Source: a bacterium (GTDB lineage: Bacteria > Cyanobacteriota > Vampirovibrionia > Obscuribacterales > Obscuribacteraceae). Taken from it: 64,000 bases of DNA. The notes below the pieces were generated by a model. That model ran no database searches and had not been told where the DNA came from. It was given only the letters and a program-made list of their open reading frames with translations. The position numbers and the translations under genes are program-made. Below are positions 17,681-25,788 of this stretch, in pieces. Where the stretch lies: assembly GCA_018062085.1 (NCBI GenBank), contig JAGOSY010000003.1:13215-77214 (forward strand), written 5' to 3'. Positions within the stretch are counted from its first letter, which is position 1. Each line of letters opens with the position of its first letter.

Positions 17681-17705
17681 TGGGAGAGGACAGGCTATTG
17701 GTTGC

Positions 17706-18497
17706 CTAAGGCCCAGCATTAGCCTGAGGAATTAGACTAGACTGTCCTGTAGATTCCAAAAATCTAGTAAACGAGCCTTTGTAATCAAACTTCTCGTCTC
17801 TATCGGTTGGCTCGAAGTCTGCAATTTTATGCTCTACATATGAAGCTCGCACAGGCAGCGTATTTTGAAACACACCAGCGGCATTAAAGTAAATAGCTTG
17901 GGCAATGTTGGCGTTTATTGAGCCATCTGCATTCGGCGTGAAAACATGAATCTGTTCAGTCTGAAAACTCTTGATGATGCGGTGGTTTTTGATATTTTCG
18001 CATATCATTAAGGCGAAATAGCGCATCACTACTTGATCACGAGCTACTTTCAATGGCAACTCTTCGGTGAGAACCGTGTGCACTATCATATTTTTTTCTT
18101 CAATATCGTAGCGAATTGGCTCGCGACGGGCTTCCCAAACATGGCCCTTCGCATCAATCTGTCGACCGCGCTCACGACGACGCACGTCTTTAATTGATCC
18201 ACCCATATCTGAATAAACCTTGGTTCGCTCGGTCAATCCAGCAAACCAGTGAGGAATGCGATACCAGCCGTTGATATTCTGCTGGGGCAAGTTGGCGGCA
18301 TCGAAAGTTTCGCCAGCTTGCAGAGCCTGAGGAATGACATGGGTTTTCTCGGTGCCAAGCTGAAAAGTTGGAGTTTGATCCTGAGTTTGCGTTTGAGCAT
18401 AGGCAGGAGCCGAACCCAAGATCACAGCAAATGTGAACGAACAAGTGTATGCGGCACAGGTAAGACCGAGCAAGAAAAATAAGTTGATTCTATTCAT
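17706..18497 (-). CDS. Secreted protein, GWYRIPxWFAG family, copy B
   Basis: 263 residues from the ATG at 18497 (MNRINLFFLLGL), which has a signal peptide. A TTG at 18548 gives a longer frame but would spoil the leader, and the ATG overlaps the stop of a small upstream gene. Conserved blocks: LQAGETFDAANLPQQ, GWYRIPHWFAG, RGRQIDAKGHVWEARREPI, and the C-terminal FDYKGSFTRFL...LIP. It is the closest relative of copy A, and the central block RRRERGRQIDAKGH is identical in both. It is the last gene of a probable minus-strand cluster that starts at 22287. Function unknown. Confidence 0.87.
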   Translation of the reverse strand: MNRINLFFLLGLTCAAYTCSFTFAVILGSAPAYAQTQTQDQTPTFQLGTEKTHVIPQALQAGETFDAANLPQQNINGWYRIPHWFAGLTERTKVYSDMGGSIKDVRRRERGRQIDAKGHVWEARREPIRYDIEEKNMIVHTVLTEELPLKVARDQVVMRYFALMICENIKNHRIIKSFQTEQIHVFTPNADGSINANIAQAIYFNAAGVFQNTLPVRASYVEHKIADFEPTDRDEKFDYKGSFTRFLESTGQSSLIPQANAGP

Positions 18498-18621
18498 CGT
18501 CGTCCAAAAGCTTACTATCACGAGCCCTACTAGCAAGCCACGAGTCAAACTCTTGGCGTTCGCTGTCAGAAAGCTCGCTATCTGAAATTCGCACTTTCAA
18601 CCAATCGAAACACTCCTTCAA
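18490..18621 (-). CDS. Small acidic protein (43 residues) overlapping GWYRIP copy B
   Basis: A TTG-started frame (KECFDWLKVRISDSELSD...) ends in KLLDDDE and a TAG. The ATG of copy B (18497) lies inside its last codons, so the two would be translationally coupled. An AAGGAG lies 12 bases upstream of the TTG, a long but usable spacing. The composition is acidic with a helical look and no membrane segment. No family is recognised. It may be a real small gene or an unselected leader; the stop/start overlap and ribosome-binding site favour a gene. Confidence 0.5.
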   Translation of the reverse strand: MKECFDWLKVRISDSELSDSERQEFDSWLASRARDSKLLDDDE

Positions 18622-18652
18622 TCTTTAAGGCGCTCCTTTTTCTTAGAATCGC

Positions 18653-19279
18653 TCACTCCAGCTCCATGGAATCAAGCACAGACTCTATTACGCCGTGAAA
18701 ATCATCGAAAATCTCACTATCAGCGGTGTAATTGAACACATAGCCCCTATCTCCCTTAACAACAAGATATTGCTCAATTTTAGGGGTGCGTGGCGAATCT
18801 TCAAATGTAAATGTATAAATCGACTTTTTGGCTGGAACACCAGCTAACTTGCTATCACTTTCACTGACAACAGTAATTGGCATCTTTTGTGCGGCCATGG
18901 CCGCCTTAACTTGCTCGGTTGTAACTTTGAAATACTCGGCAAGTGTTGTTCCCGCAGGCAGACTCTCCACGGCCACGCGATAACTAGCCAAGCCACCCAT
19001 GATTAGGAACTTGCAAACTATTGGACTATCTCTAGGTTCCAGCTTGCCCCAGTTCTGAGGATACTTAATACTAAATTTGTGCTGAGGGCTGCTATACCGC
19101 AACATTTCCTTAAGAGAGAGTTGGGCTGCTTCTTTTACTTCCTTCTTCGTCGGAAATTCGCCAGCAAGTGCTGGACCCGCAGCCAGAACTCCCAGCAGAG
19201 TCCCTAGCAGCAGGCCTATCAGGCAGGCGTTGCCGAGAGCTGCCAATAGTTGTTTTCTAAATGAAATCTGAATTTGCAA
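18653..19279 (-). CDS. Exported PsbP/DcrB-like fold protein
   Basis: 208 residues from a TTG with GAGGG just upstream. The signal peptide spans ~10-40 (LLAALGNACLIGLLLGTLLG ... ALAGE). The mature domain has the pattern of PsbP-like proteins: FSIKYPQNWGKLE at the start, a GVPAKKSIYTFTF strand pair, EQYLVVKGDRGYVFNYTA, and the final helix VIESVLDSMEL. In plants and cyanobacteria PsbP binds photosystem II, but the fold is widespread in non-photosynthetic bacteria with unknown roles. The fold call rests on pattern, not alignment. It lies 39 bp after the TadG-like gene, with a hairpin covering its ribosome-binding site. Confidence 0.75.
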   Translation of the reverse strand: MQIQISFRKQLLAALGNACLIGLLLGTLLGVLAAGPALAGEFPTKKEVKEAAQLSLKEMLRYSSPQHKFSIKYPQNWGKLEPRDSPIVCKFLIMGGLASYRVAVESLPAGTTLAEYFKVTTEQVKAAMAAQKMPITVVSESDSKLAGVPAKKSIYTFTFEDSPRTPKIEQYLVVKGDRGYVFNYTADSEIFDDFHGVIESVLDSMELE

Positions 19280-19282
19280 TTT

Positions 19283-19307
19283 TCCCTCAACTAAAAAGCT
19301 AGAGGGA
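19283..19307 (-). promoter_or_regulatory. Hairpin sequestering the ribosome-binding site of the PsbP-like gene
   Basis: On the minus-strand transcript TCCCTC (19307-19302) is the exact complement of GAGGGA (19288-19283), which contains the ribosome-binding site of the TTG at 19279. The loop is 13 bases. Ribosomes terminating on the upstream TadG-like frame at 19319 could open it, which would couple translation. The pairing is visible; regulation is inferred. Confidence 0.4.
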
Positions 19308-19318
19308 GTTTAACACTG

Positions 19319-20926
19319 TCAGTTGTATTGCGGAGAGGAAATGACAAACTCCACCGCTAATCCACCATCAAAATAGCTTTTGCGCTCAAGATCACCGTGT
19401 TTACTGTCTATCGTTTTTCCGTACAAGCTACCAGTAGGGCGCAAGCAGCCATCGAGTTCCATCAACTGACCACAGTGCTTGCCACCATTTGCAACACCAA
19501 GATTATGCACCTGATCGCGAAATGCCACTGTCCACATGGCATTGTTTGCTTTCAGTGTATTGAGTCCAAGGGTATAAACTTGGCGGTCATGGACAATTTG
19601 ATTGGGTACATCAGAAACAAAATACCCATCGACAACAACGGCACCACTCTTATCAAAGCGATAAACGAGAGACTGACCGTAGGCCATCGAACCAATTGAG
19701 GGTTGCATGCGGCCGCCAATCACAGCCAATAGCGAATCGAGCCTAACACGGCCATGGGCAGTGCGAATCCAGTCGTAGAGGCCTTGAACGAAAACATTTG
19801 ATAATGTGCGGGTTTGACCATCATCAATATCGCGGGTTAGCATCGCTTGTGCGTCAAGGGGATAGTCACCGCCATTGGCTCTAAACATCTCCATATTGGT
19901 GCGGCTCGAACGAGGGTCGTTGATATAATCGGCCAAAGAAAGATAGCCACTTGGATAACCATCAGGTAGACCCACAATCATCACCCCGGCAGCGGCCCTA
20001 TCTGTCAACGAGAACGGAGCAGCACAAGCAGAGCAAAAGACATTGCCAAAAACGCGGTCTCTAACATCAGCAAATTCTAACTCTGCTTTGGCACGCACTA
20101 TACTTGATGGCATCTCACTTTTACCACCGTCGGCAATAAACTGGTCTTTGGCCACCAAATTCGGCTGTGCACCAACGCAGGCAAAAACGAATGACTGACC
20201 GGCCACAGCCAGGTCTCTAAAAGCTTTGTAGCAGCCGTTTTGAGCTGAAGCAGCTGGCACTTCGGCTAGCACTTCTGAAAGCGCCAAAGAGGTGTTCGTT
20301 GTGCCACCTTGAGAAAGATAGCCCAGCTCAAGAGTGAAGTTTTTTAAGTCTACAGCCTCCATGGTGCGCGATGATGCCAGACTTTTGATGAAAGTTTGGC
20401 GGGCGATAGTTAGAGGCTTAACGGCCTTGCCGCTGATACTGAGGGGTGCCCGAACGTCTTCGCACATAGCTAGCTTTAAGCCTTCCACTAGCCGCCTAGC
20501 TGCGGCCTTGGTGTTTGCAGCGTCAAGGCTGGCTAAGCGCAAATACTCTTCATTATTGAGATGCTTGGCCACCAGCATACTAGTGCGCGCCGTTGCAACT
20601 AAGGTATTTATGCCGACAACAGGTATGGGCTTGCCGTCTTGGGCAATCGACGATGAAGCAGTAGGTGCACCGTCGCTCAAGCCGACATATCCATAATTTG
20701 GATCTTCCACGACCACCTGAGACAGCTCCCGTGCAGCCGCCAATGAAGCCGCCTCTACGGCACTTTCGGCATGCCTATGGGCGGTGAAAAACTTGACCAC
20801 GCTAGCGCAGGAAGTAGCAAAGAAAATCAAGAGAGCCATAGCAAAAATAAGCATGAGAAAGAGCATTGCTGAGGCTCGTTTGCCTCTTGCTTTTCGTATT
20901 CTCGATGATGATTTGCTATGGCTCAT
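19319..20926 (-). CDS. TadE/TadG-like pilus-assembly-type exported protein
   Basis: 535 residues. After a basic start (SRIRKARGKRASA) comes one membrane segment (~20-45, MLFLMLIFAMALLIFFATSC). It is followed by HRHAESAVEAASLAAARELS, the pattern typical of TadG-like proteins (H/N-R-x-A-Q-x-A-A-D-A-A-A-L-A). The remaining ~450 residues are extracytoplasmic and match nothing I know. Real Tad systems include an ATPase, TadB/C and a prepilin peptidase; none is in this window. An AGGA precedes the ATG. It sits in a run of minus-strand exported-protein genes. Confidence 0.78.
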   Translation of the reverse strand: MSHSKSSSRIRKARGKRASAMLFLMLIFAMALLIFFATSCASVVKFFTAHRHAESAVEAASLAAARELSQVVVEDPNYGYVGLSDGAPTASSSIAQDGKPIPVVGINTLVATARTSMLVAKHLNNEEYLRLASLDAANTKAAARRLVEGLKLAMCEDVRAPLSISGKAVKPLTIARQTFIKSLASSRTMEAVDLKNFTLELGYLSQGGTTNTSLALSEVLAEVPAASAQNGCYKAFRDLAVAGQSFVFACVGAQPNLVAKDQFIADGGKSEMPSSIVRAKAELEFADVRDRVFGNVFCSACAAPFSLTDRAAAGVMIVGLPDGYPSGYLSLADYINDPRSSRTNMEMFRANGGDYPLDAQAMLTRDIDDGQTRTLSNVFVQGLYDWIRTAHGRVRLDSLLAVIGGRMQPSIGSMAYGQSLVYRFDKSGAVVVDGYFVSDVPNQIVHDRQVYTLGLNTLKANNAMWTVAFRDQVHNLGVANGGKHCGQLMELDGCLRPTGSLYGKTIDSKHGDLERKSYFDGGLAVEFVISSPQYN

Positions 20927-20961
20927 TATTTGCTAATCCTGCAAACTGATTCTATAAATAC

Positions 20962-22287
20962 TTATGGACCGCCAACGTTTGAAGGTAGTCCATAAATTGG
21001 GCCATAAGGGGCGCAAATATCAGACACTTTCACTATTGACGAGCCCTTCCCCACAGCAGGGGAGCCAGGAGCAACAGAAAAGTTGAGAGAAGTCAGCGTG
21101 CGCGGAGTAAAGGCAGAAGGAGCCACTACGGTTGAAAGCGCGGCAGAATCGACAAACTGAGGGTCGACCAAGGTTGGGGCAAATGCCACAGTATTACCAG
21201 AAACTGCATACTGAACGTTGCCACTACCATTGACCTTCTGACCAGCTGGCACGTCAACAAACCCGCCCCAAACAATTGAATTGGCGACACGCAAAGTGCC
21301 CTGGGCATTTAGGCTGACCACATACTCGGGGATACCATATGGTAAGGGCTGCAGTGGATTAAGTTTCTTCTGATAGAGAGTGCAGTTGGCTACATTAACG
21401 TTAGCGCTGCTACCAACCGCGGGGGCAACTTTGATGTTTGCCAGACGAGCCGACAAGAAAAGACTATTTGTCAGACGAGCACTGCCACTAGCAATGTCAA
21501 CGCCATAGTCAACGTAGGGCCCAAAGACACACTTGTGTGCGTAAATCGTCGAGGTCGCTCCACTAGCAGTTTTAGAACCCTGAATGCCAGTGCCATTATT
21601 AGCCCAGAAACCATAACCATTTGAACCGAAAGTGCAATTATTGAAGACAGTAATATTGCTAACACCGGCCACAGGCAATTCAAAAGCACTTATGCCACAA
21701 TCGCGAAAATCACAGTTGATAAAGTGATTGTTGCTGCCACCAAAAACGACACCACCTTTCTTTCCTCCAGCATAAGGAGGAAAACCAGTAATCCTTGAAA
21801 TTTCTACATTTCTCAAAGAGTTATTGCTTGTCTGAATATTGACGCCTTCAGCACCATAAGCCTCAAGCTTAATACCAGAGCGTCGTACTCCGACTAAATG
21901 AATATTTGATCCTACAAATTTCACTCCTGTGGCGAGTGGATATCCCGGCATTGCACCACTGAAAATCACTTGTCCTGAATGTCCTGCGGCACTACTTTGT
22001 CTAATCACTATATTGCTTACAGGAACACTTACTGAAGTCTTATAGGTGATACCGCTAGTGCCACCGTCCACAACAATGTGATCTCCGCTGGCAACTTTCG
22101 TCCAATCAATCTGAGCTGGGTCCTTCCAGGCTGAAGCCCAGTTCTGACCAGTGGTACCCAAACCCGCAGGAGATACATATAAGTTACGAGCTGCGACATC
22201 TTGAATGGTGGCAATATGGGCAGTGAGAGCGATAGACAGCCCAATCAAGCTACGAACTGCAAATTTGGGGATAGAAATACTTTTCAC
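20962..22287 (-). CDS. Exported right-handed parallel beta-helix protein
   Basis: About 441 residues from the GTG at 22287, which has a strong GGAG seven bases upstream; a frame extension to 22335 lacks such support. A signal peptide (VRSLIGLSIALTAHIATIQD) is followed by ARNLYVSPAGLGTTGQNWASAW, a usual opening for DUF1565/NosD-type beta-helices. Repeating Asn/Gly/Val-rich strands follow (NNHFINCDFRDCG, NITVFNNCTFGSNGYGF, ARLTNSLFLSARLANIKV). Such proteins bind or cleave polysaccharides, but I see no catalytic motif. It is the first gene of a possible five-gene exported cluster running to 17706. Confidence 0.85.
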   Translation of the reverse strand: MKSISIPKFAVRSLIGLSIALTAHIATIQDVAARNLYVSPAGLGTTGQNWASAWKDPAQIDWTKVASGDHIVVDGGTSGITYKTSVSVPVSNIVIRQSSAAGHSGQVIFSGAMPGYPLATGVKFVGSNIHLVGVRRSGIKLEAYGAEGVNIQTSNNSLRNVEISRITGFPPYAGGKKGGVVFGGSNNHFINCDFRDCGISAFELPVAGVSNITVFNNCTFGSNGYGFWANNGTGIQGSKTASGATSTIYAHKCVFGPYVDYGVDIASGSARLTNSLFLSARLANIKVAPAVGSSANVNVANCTLYQKKLNPLQPLPYGIPEYVVSLNAQGTLRVANSIVWGGFVDVPAGQKVNGSGNVQYAVSGNTVAFAPTLVDPQFVDSAALSTVVAPSAFTPRTLTSLNFSVAPGSPAVGKGSSIVKVSDICAPYGPIYGLPSNVGGP

Positions 22288-22365
22288 AATTATTCTCCAT
22301 AGCAGCGGCCGCTCAAGACACCCCTGAGCTTTCACTTATTTGATGCCTCAACTGTAATGGCGAAC

Positions 22366-22403
22366 CGTGAATAAGTCGTGAGCCCAACGTGAAAAGGGCG
22401 TGA
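22366..22403. promoter_or_regulatory. Four CGTGA direct repeats at exact 11-bp spacing
   Basis: CGTGA occurs at 22366, 22377, 22388 and 22399, each start exactly 11 bp after the last. The region lies between the divergent beta-helix gene (start 22287) and the TPR-kinase operon (start 22590). Direct repeats with an 11-bp period are the usual binding pattern of OmpR/PhoB-family winged-helix regulators, which line up on one DNA face. A GACAAT at 22414-22419 could be a -10 element for rightward transcription. The repeats are a direct observation; the regulator family is inferred. Confidence 0.6.
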
Positions 22404-22589
22404 AGTTACTAATGACAATAAAAACAATAGCGCTAGAGATTTCGCCAGCCCTAGCTAGCTGCTCTTTGCCGCTAGTTAGCCTGGGCCGGATCACAGCCTT
22501 AATATTTGGAGACTATGCGTTAATTTTCAGCCATTGGTGGAATAAGGACCTTGAACTCTACTTATATTTGTCAATTAAATGGTCTTTCC

Positions 22590-23465
22590 ATGCCCAAAAA
22601 GACAATTGCCACCTTACTAGCGATACTAACAACTACATCGGTGACGCTTCTAACAGGGCCAGCTTTAGGTCAAAGCATCATGGAAGCCGGTGGTCTACAT
22701 GCTGGAGTTGCCGGTCTAGGAGCCGGTTTGGCAGCCAGTCAGAACCACGGCAAAGCAATAAGATCGACCTATGAAGTGGCTGCACAGACCCAACAGGCAA
22801 TTCTCGCTCAGAACAAAGCAATTGAGCAGTACCTCAATCTTGGCTCAAAATATGAGACAAAAAAAGAATGGGCCGCAGCTGAAAAATGCTATGCCTACGT
22901 TTTACAAGTGGTCAATCGCCGCGACGGCCCAGGCAGCGCTAACGGCCTACCAGCCCTTAAACACCTGGTTAGTGTCAATGTTGCCCAAAACAAGATTCCT
23001 GAAGCCATTGGTTTCCAGAGAACAGTTGTGGCATTTACTGAGCGTGCTAAAAAACTTGATCCTCAAGCAATCGTGCAGACCAAGCTCGACCTCTCTAAAT
23101 TGTTTATCAAGCAAAATGATTACAGCAGCGCTGAGCCATACTTGCAGCAATCAGTCGTCATTGCCCAGAAAGAGACAGCCATTCCTAGGGCTCAGCGAAC
23201 GACAACGCTAAAAACCTACAGCACTGTTTTGCGCAAGCTCAAAAAGACCACTGAAGCCGAGGCTATCGAAGCGGCCTTGGCCGCGCAAGTATTAGAAGAT
23301 GAGGCCATGGCAAGCAAAAAAGACGAAGCCCAAAACGATACCAAGCCAGAAGCTGAAACAAAAACAGAGCAAAAGCCAGAAGAGAAATCTTCTCTAAAAG
23401 ATGACAAGCCAGCAGAAAAATCTGGACCAGCGGTAGAGACTAAGGCCTCTGTGGAAATCAAATAG
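22590..23465 (+). CDS. Exported TPR protein, partner of the downstream kinase
   Basis: 291 residues from the ATG at 22590, which gives a clean signal peptide (MPKKTIATLLAILTTTSVTL, cleaved near GPALGQS). An earlier TTG at 22551 would spoil it. Residues ~80-200 hold TPR-like helix pairs (LGSKYETKKEWAAAEKCYAYVL; LSKLFIKQNDYSSAEPYLQQ). The tail from ~235 is a charged Lys/Glu/Ala/Pro-rich stretch. The stop is 3 bp before the kinase start, so the two are one operon. It likely binds other proteins outside the cytoplasmic membrane; partners are unknown. Confidence 0.82.
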   Translation: MPKKTIATLLAILTTTSVTLLTGPALGQSIMEAGGLHAGVAGLGAGLAASQNHGKAIRSTYEVAAQTQQAILAQNKAIEQYLNLGSKYETKKEWAAAEKCYAYVLQVVNRRDGPGSANGLPALKHLVSVNVAQNKIPEAIGFQRTVVAFTERAKKLDPQAIVQTKLDLSKLFIKQNDYSSAEPYLQQSVVIAQKETAIPRAQRTTTLKTYSTVLRKLKKTTEAEAIEAALAAQVLEDEAMASKKDEAQNDTKPEAETKTEQKPEEKSSLKDDKPAEKSGPAVETKASVEIK

Positions 23466-23468
23466 GCC

Positions 23469-24563
23469 ATGTCAGCTGAAATAGACCAGCCTGATCTCTT
23501 GCAAAACGAGCTGCCAAAGCAATATCAAGTTTTAGGCCAAATCAAAGCCGGCGGCATGGGGGCAATCTACAAAGTAGAGAATCGCTTCACCAAAGTAATT
23601 TATGCCGTCAAAGTTATCAATCCAGAGAACGCTAAAGATGCCAGTATGCGTCAGCGTTTTATTGTCGAAGCAAAAGCGGCAAGCCTCCTGAAACATCCAA
23701 ATATTTGTCAGACCTATGACTTTGGCGTCAGTGAAAATCACGTGCTGTACTTGGTGATGGAATGGCTTAGTGGTATCAGTCTGCAACAAAAAGTATCGAG
23801 AGACGGCCCCTTGCCTTCGGCTGAAGCCACCACAATTTTCCAACAAGTGGCATCAGCACTCAATCATGCTCACGAGAATAATGTCATCCATCGCGATCTA
23901 AAACCCGACAATATCATGCTCAGCCGCGATCAAAAGGGCGGCACAGTGGTGCACATTGTCGACTTTGGTATTGCCAAAGTAATTAGCGATAATACTCCGT
24001 CTAAGGACGGCCTAACGCAAGCTGGTGCTCTACTGGGTACGCCTATGTACATGAGCCCAGAACAGGCCAACGGTGACCCAGTAGACCAGCGTGCTGACCT
24101 CTATTCACTGGGCTGTGTCATGTATTTTGCTCTCAGTGGCAAGCCTCCCTTTTTAGGCAATAGCCTGCTCGACACTCTCTACCAGCATGTACACAAGCCG
24201 CCACCACCACTTGATACGGGCTTGAAAATTTCAAACGACATGATTTCTATCATGATGAAAGCTCTTGAGAAAAAACCAGATGATCGCTACCAAAATATGA
24301 ATCAGCTCTTAGCTGACCTCAACAAATTGGCCAAAGGGCACAATGTCAAACCCCGATTACTTGCTCGCGATCGCAAAAAGATTCGCAGCGGCCTACTCTT
24401 GCCCGTGTTATTCATTGCTGGCTTTACGGCCATCCAACTCTTGGTCACTGGAATCGAGGCCCTTAACAATTCAATGAAACAGCAAAATGCCATGCGAAAA
24501 ACAACTCCCCAGAAAACTGGCAAACTTAAGAGCAATGCCAAGCACGTACTGCCCAACAAATAG
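23469..24563 (+). CDS. Membrane-anchored Ser/Thr protein kinase (Hanks type)
   Basis: 364 residues with all core motifs: Gly loop IKAGGMGAIY (25-34), catalytic Lys48 in YAVKVI, HRDLKPDN (141-148, Asp143), DFG (165-167), and MYMSPEQ as the activation-segment end. The kinase domain ends near residue 290, followed by a basic juxtamembrane stretch and one membrane segment (~311-332, LLLPVLFIAGFTAIQLLVTG). Only ~30 residues lie outside, with no PASTA or other sensor domain. The exported TPR protein encoded 3 bp upstream may supply the sensing part. Substrates are unknown. Confidence 0.95.
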   Translation: MSAEIDQPDLLQNELPKQYQVLGQIKAGGMGAIYKVENRFTKVIYAVKVINPENAKDASMRQRFIVEAKAASLLKHPNICQTYDFGVSENHVLYLVMEWLSGISLQQKVSRDGPLPSAEATTIFQQVASALNHAHENNVIHRDLKPDNIMLSRDQKGGTVVHIVDFGIAKVISDNTPSKDGLTQAGALLGTPMYMSPEQANGDPVDQRADLYSLGCVMYFALSGKPPFLGNSLLDTLYQHVHKPPPPLDTGLKISNDMISIMMKALEKKPDDRYQNMNQLLADLNKLAKGHNVKPRLLARDRKKIRSGLLLPVLFIAGFTAIQLLVTGIEALNNSMKQQNAMRKTTPQKTGKLKSNAKHVLPNK

Positions 24564-24615
24564 AATTTTAGCAATAGATTTTTAGCAAGAAGTACCAAAC
24601 AAAATCTTGCGGCTA

Positions 24616-25170
24616 TCATCCGTAGTGGAAAAATAACTTCATTATCGGTGTGAGCCAATGCTTAGCAATTAAGTTGAAAAAATATTGTTCGTGCTCAACT
24701 TCTTTTTGTGCGAACACTTTGATAATAGCCGCATACTGCTCCAAGCCTAAACCACTAGCATGGTAGGCGGCTTCTTCATACTCTTTGATATTAGCCTGCT
24801 CCAAACGCCCGGCAAAATACATGGGCATATACCAACCACTGACAAAACAAGCCAAAAAAATCACAGAACCGATGGTTCTCATCATCAAATCCCGCCAAGC
24901 TACAGGCTTTGCCCCTAACTCATCAAGCATTTTCAACAAGCTAACGCGATGGTGCCATTCATCCATTTCGATGCGGCGAATATCTTGCCGTTCAGACTTC
25001 TTCCATGCCGCACGCCAATGCCCAGCATAAGCCAAAGCAGCGGCAAGTTCACCAGAATATGCCATTTGCAAAATATGAATGAGTTTCTTCCTATGATACT
25101 CAGGTTCAAACTCTGTTTGCTTTTCAGGTTCAAACATAGGGCGATTGATGTGGTTAATAGAGTCGGCCAT
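24616..25170 (-). CDS. Ferritin-like diiron protein, COQ7/rubrerythrin-type helical bundle
   Basis: 184 residues. Two helix pairs carry probable metal ligands: E in YSGELAAALAY and E..H in IEMDEWHHR in the first half, then E in IKEYEEAAYH and E..H in AQKEVEHEQYFF in the second. This E...ExxH twice pattern is that of diiron carboxylate proteins. A hydrophobic segment (~100-120, IGSVIFLACFVSGWYMPMYF) fits the membrane-associated COQ7-like group, which hydroxylates ubiquinone precursors. No other quinone genes are adjacent, so the exact reaction is open. It converges on the kinase gene with ~50 bp between. Confidence 0.8.
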   Translation of the reverse strand: MADSINHINRPMFEPEKQTEFEPEYHRKKLIHILQMAYSGELAAALAYAGHWRAAWKKSERQDIRRIEMDEWHHRVSLLKMLDELGAKPVAWRDLMMRTIGSVIFLACFVSGWYMPMYFAGRLEQANIKEYEEAAYHASGLGLEQYAAIIKVFAQKEVEHEQYFFNLIAKHWLTPIMKLFFHYG

Positions 25171-25273
25171 CTATATCAATCCCCATTAGAGCGACTGTAT
25201 TATAAGGGCAAATAAAGGTCTATACTTAGGCTTTAAAACCTAAGTTAAACGCAATAATAGAAATCACTCGTCA

Positions 25274-25756
25274 ATGCAACAATCTGAAGAATTACTTGAA
25301 GACAGAACTCTTGAACGAGCAACTGGGCCTGAGCGCGTCAGGGCGACCTTTCGCATTTATCATCCAGATCTCGAACCAGAACTGCTAACAGCACTTCTTG
25401 AGATCACACCATCAATCGCTTGGCGCGGCGGCGAAGACTCATACGGATGGCGCAAACGACCAGGCTTTAAAGCCCCATCTGGGGGCTGGTTACTAAGCTC
25501 ACGCACAGTCATGCGCGGCAACAACGCCAGTGCCCACATAGATTGGCTCCTCGACCAGTTAGCAGGCAAAGCTAATATGATCAAAGACTTGCAAAACAGG
25601 GGCTTTATGATAGATGTCGTGGTTGGCTGGCACGCCACATCATGGAACACAACCCCAGCCCTTTCGCCCGATCTCATGAGGCGGCTTGCCAAGCTCAATT
25701 TACCTATCTGGTTTGACGTATATCTGTTTGGCTCAGAAGAAAGAGAAATTAGTTGA
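25274..25756 (+). CDS. DUF4279 domain protein, first of a pair
   Basis: 160 residues. The sequence RATFRIYHPDLEPELLTALLEITPS followed by GGWLLSSRTVMRGNN and HIDWLLDQL follows the DUF4279 pattern. A later conserved block is MIDVVVGWHATSWNTTPALSPDLMRRLAKLNLPIWFDVYL. No signal peptide. The family occurs widely in bacteria with unknown function, often in tandem copies and sometimes as immunity-like proteins near toxins; no toxin gene is seen here. The next gene is a clear paralog. Confidence 0.82.
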   Translation: MQQSEELLEDRTLERATGPERVRATFRIYHPDLEPELLTALLEITPSIAWRGGEDSYGWRKRPGFKAPSGGWLLSSRTVMRGNNASAHIDWLLDQLAGKANMIKDLQNRGFMIDVVVGWHATSWNTTPALSPDLMRRLAKLNLPIWFDVYLFGSEEREIS

Positions 25757-25788
25757 TATAAACACTAAGAAATACTAGTAAATTGAAC

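Noticed and set aside
22400-22774. 124-codon frame crossing the start of the TPR gene
   Set aside because: It overlaps the real signal peptide in another frame and ends in a His/Arg/Ser-rich shadow sequence.
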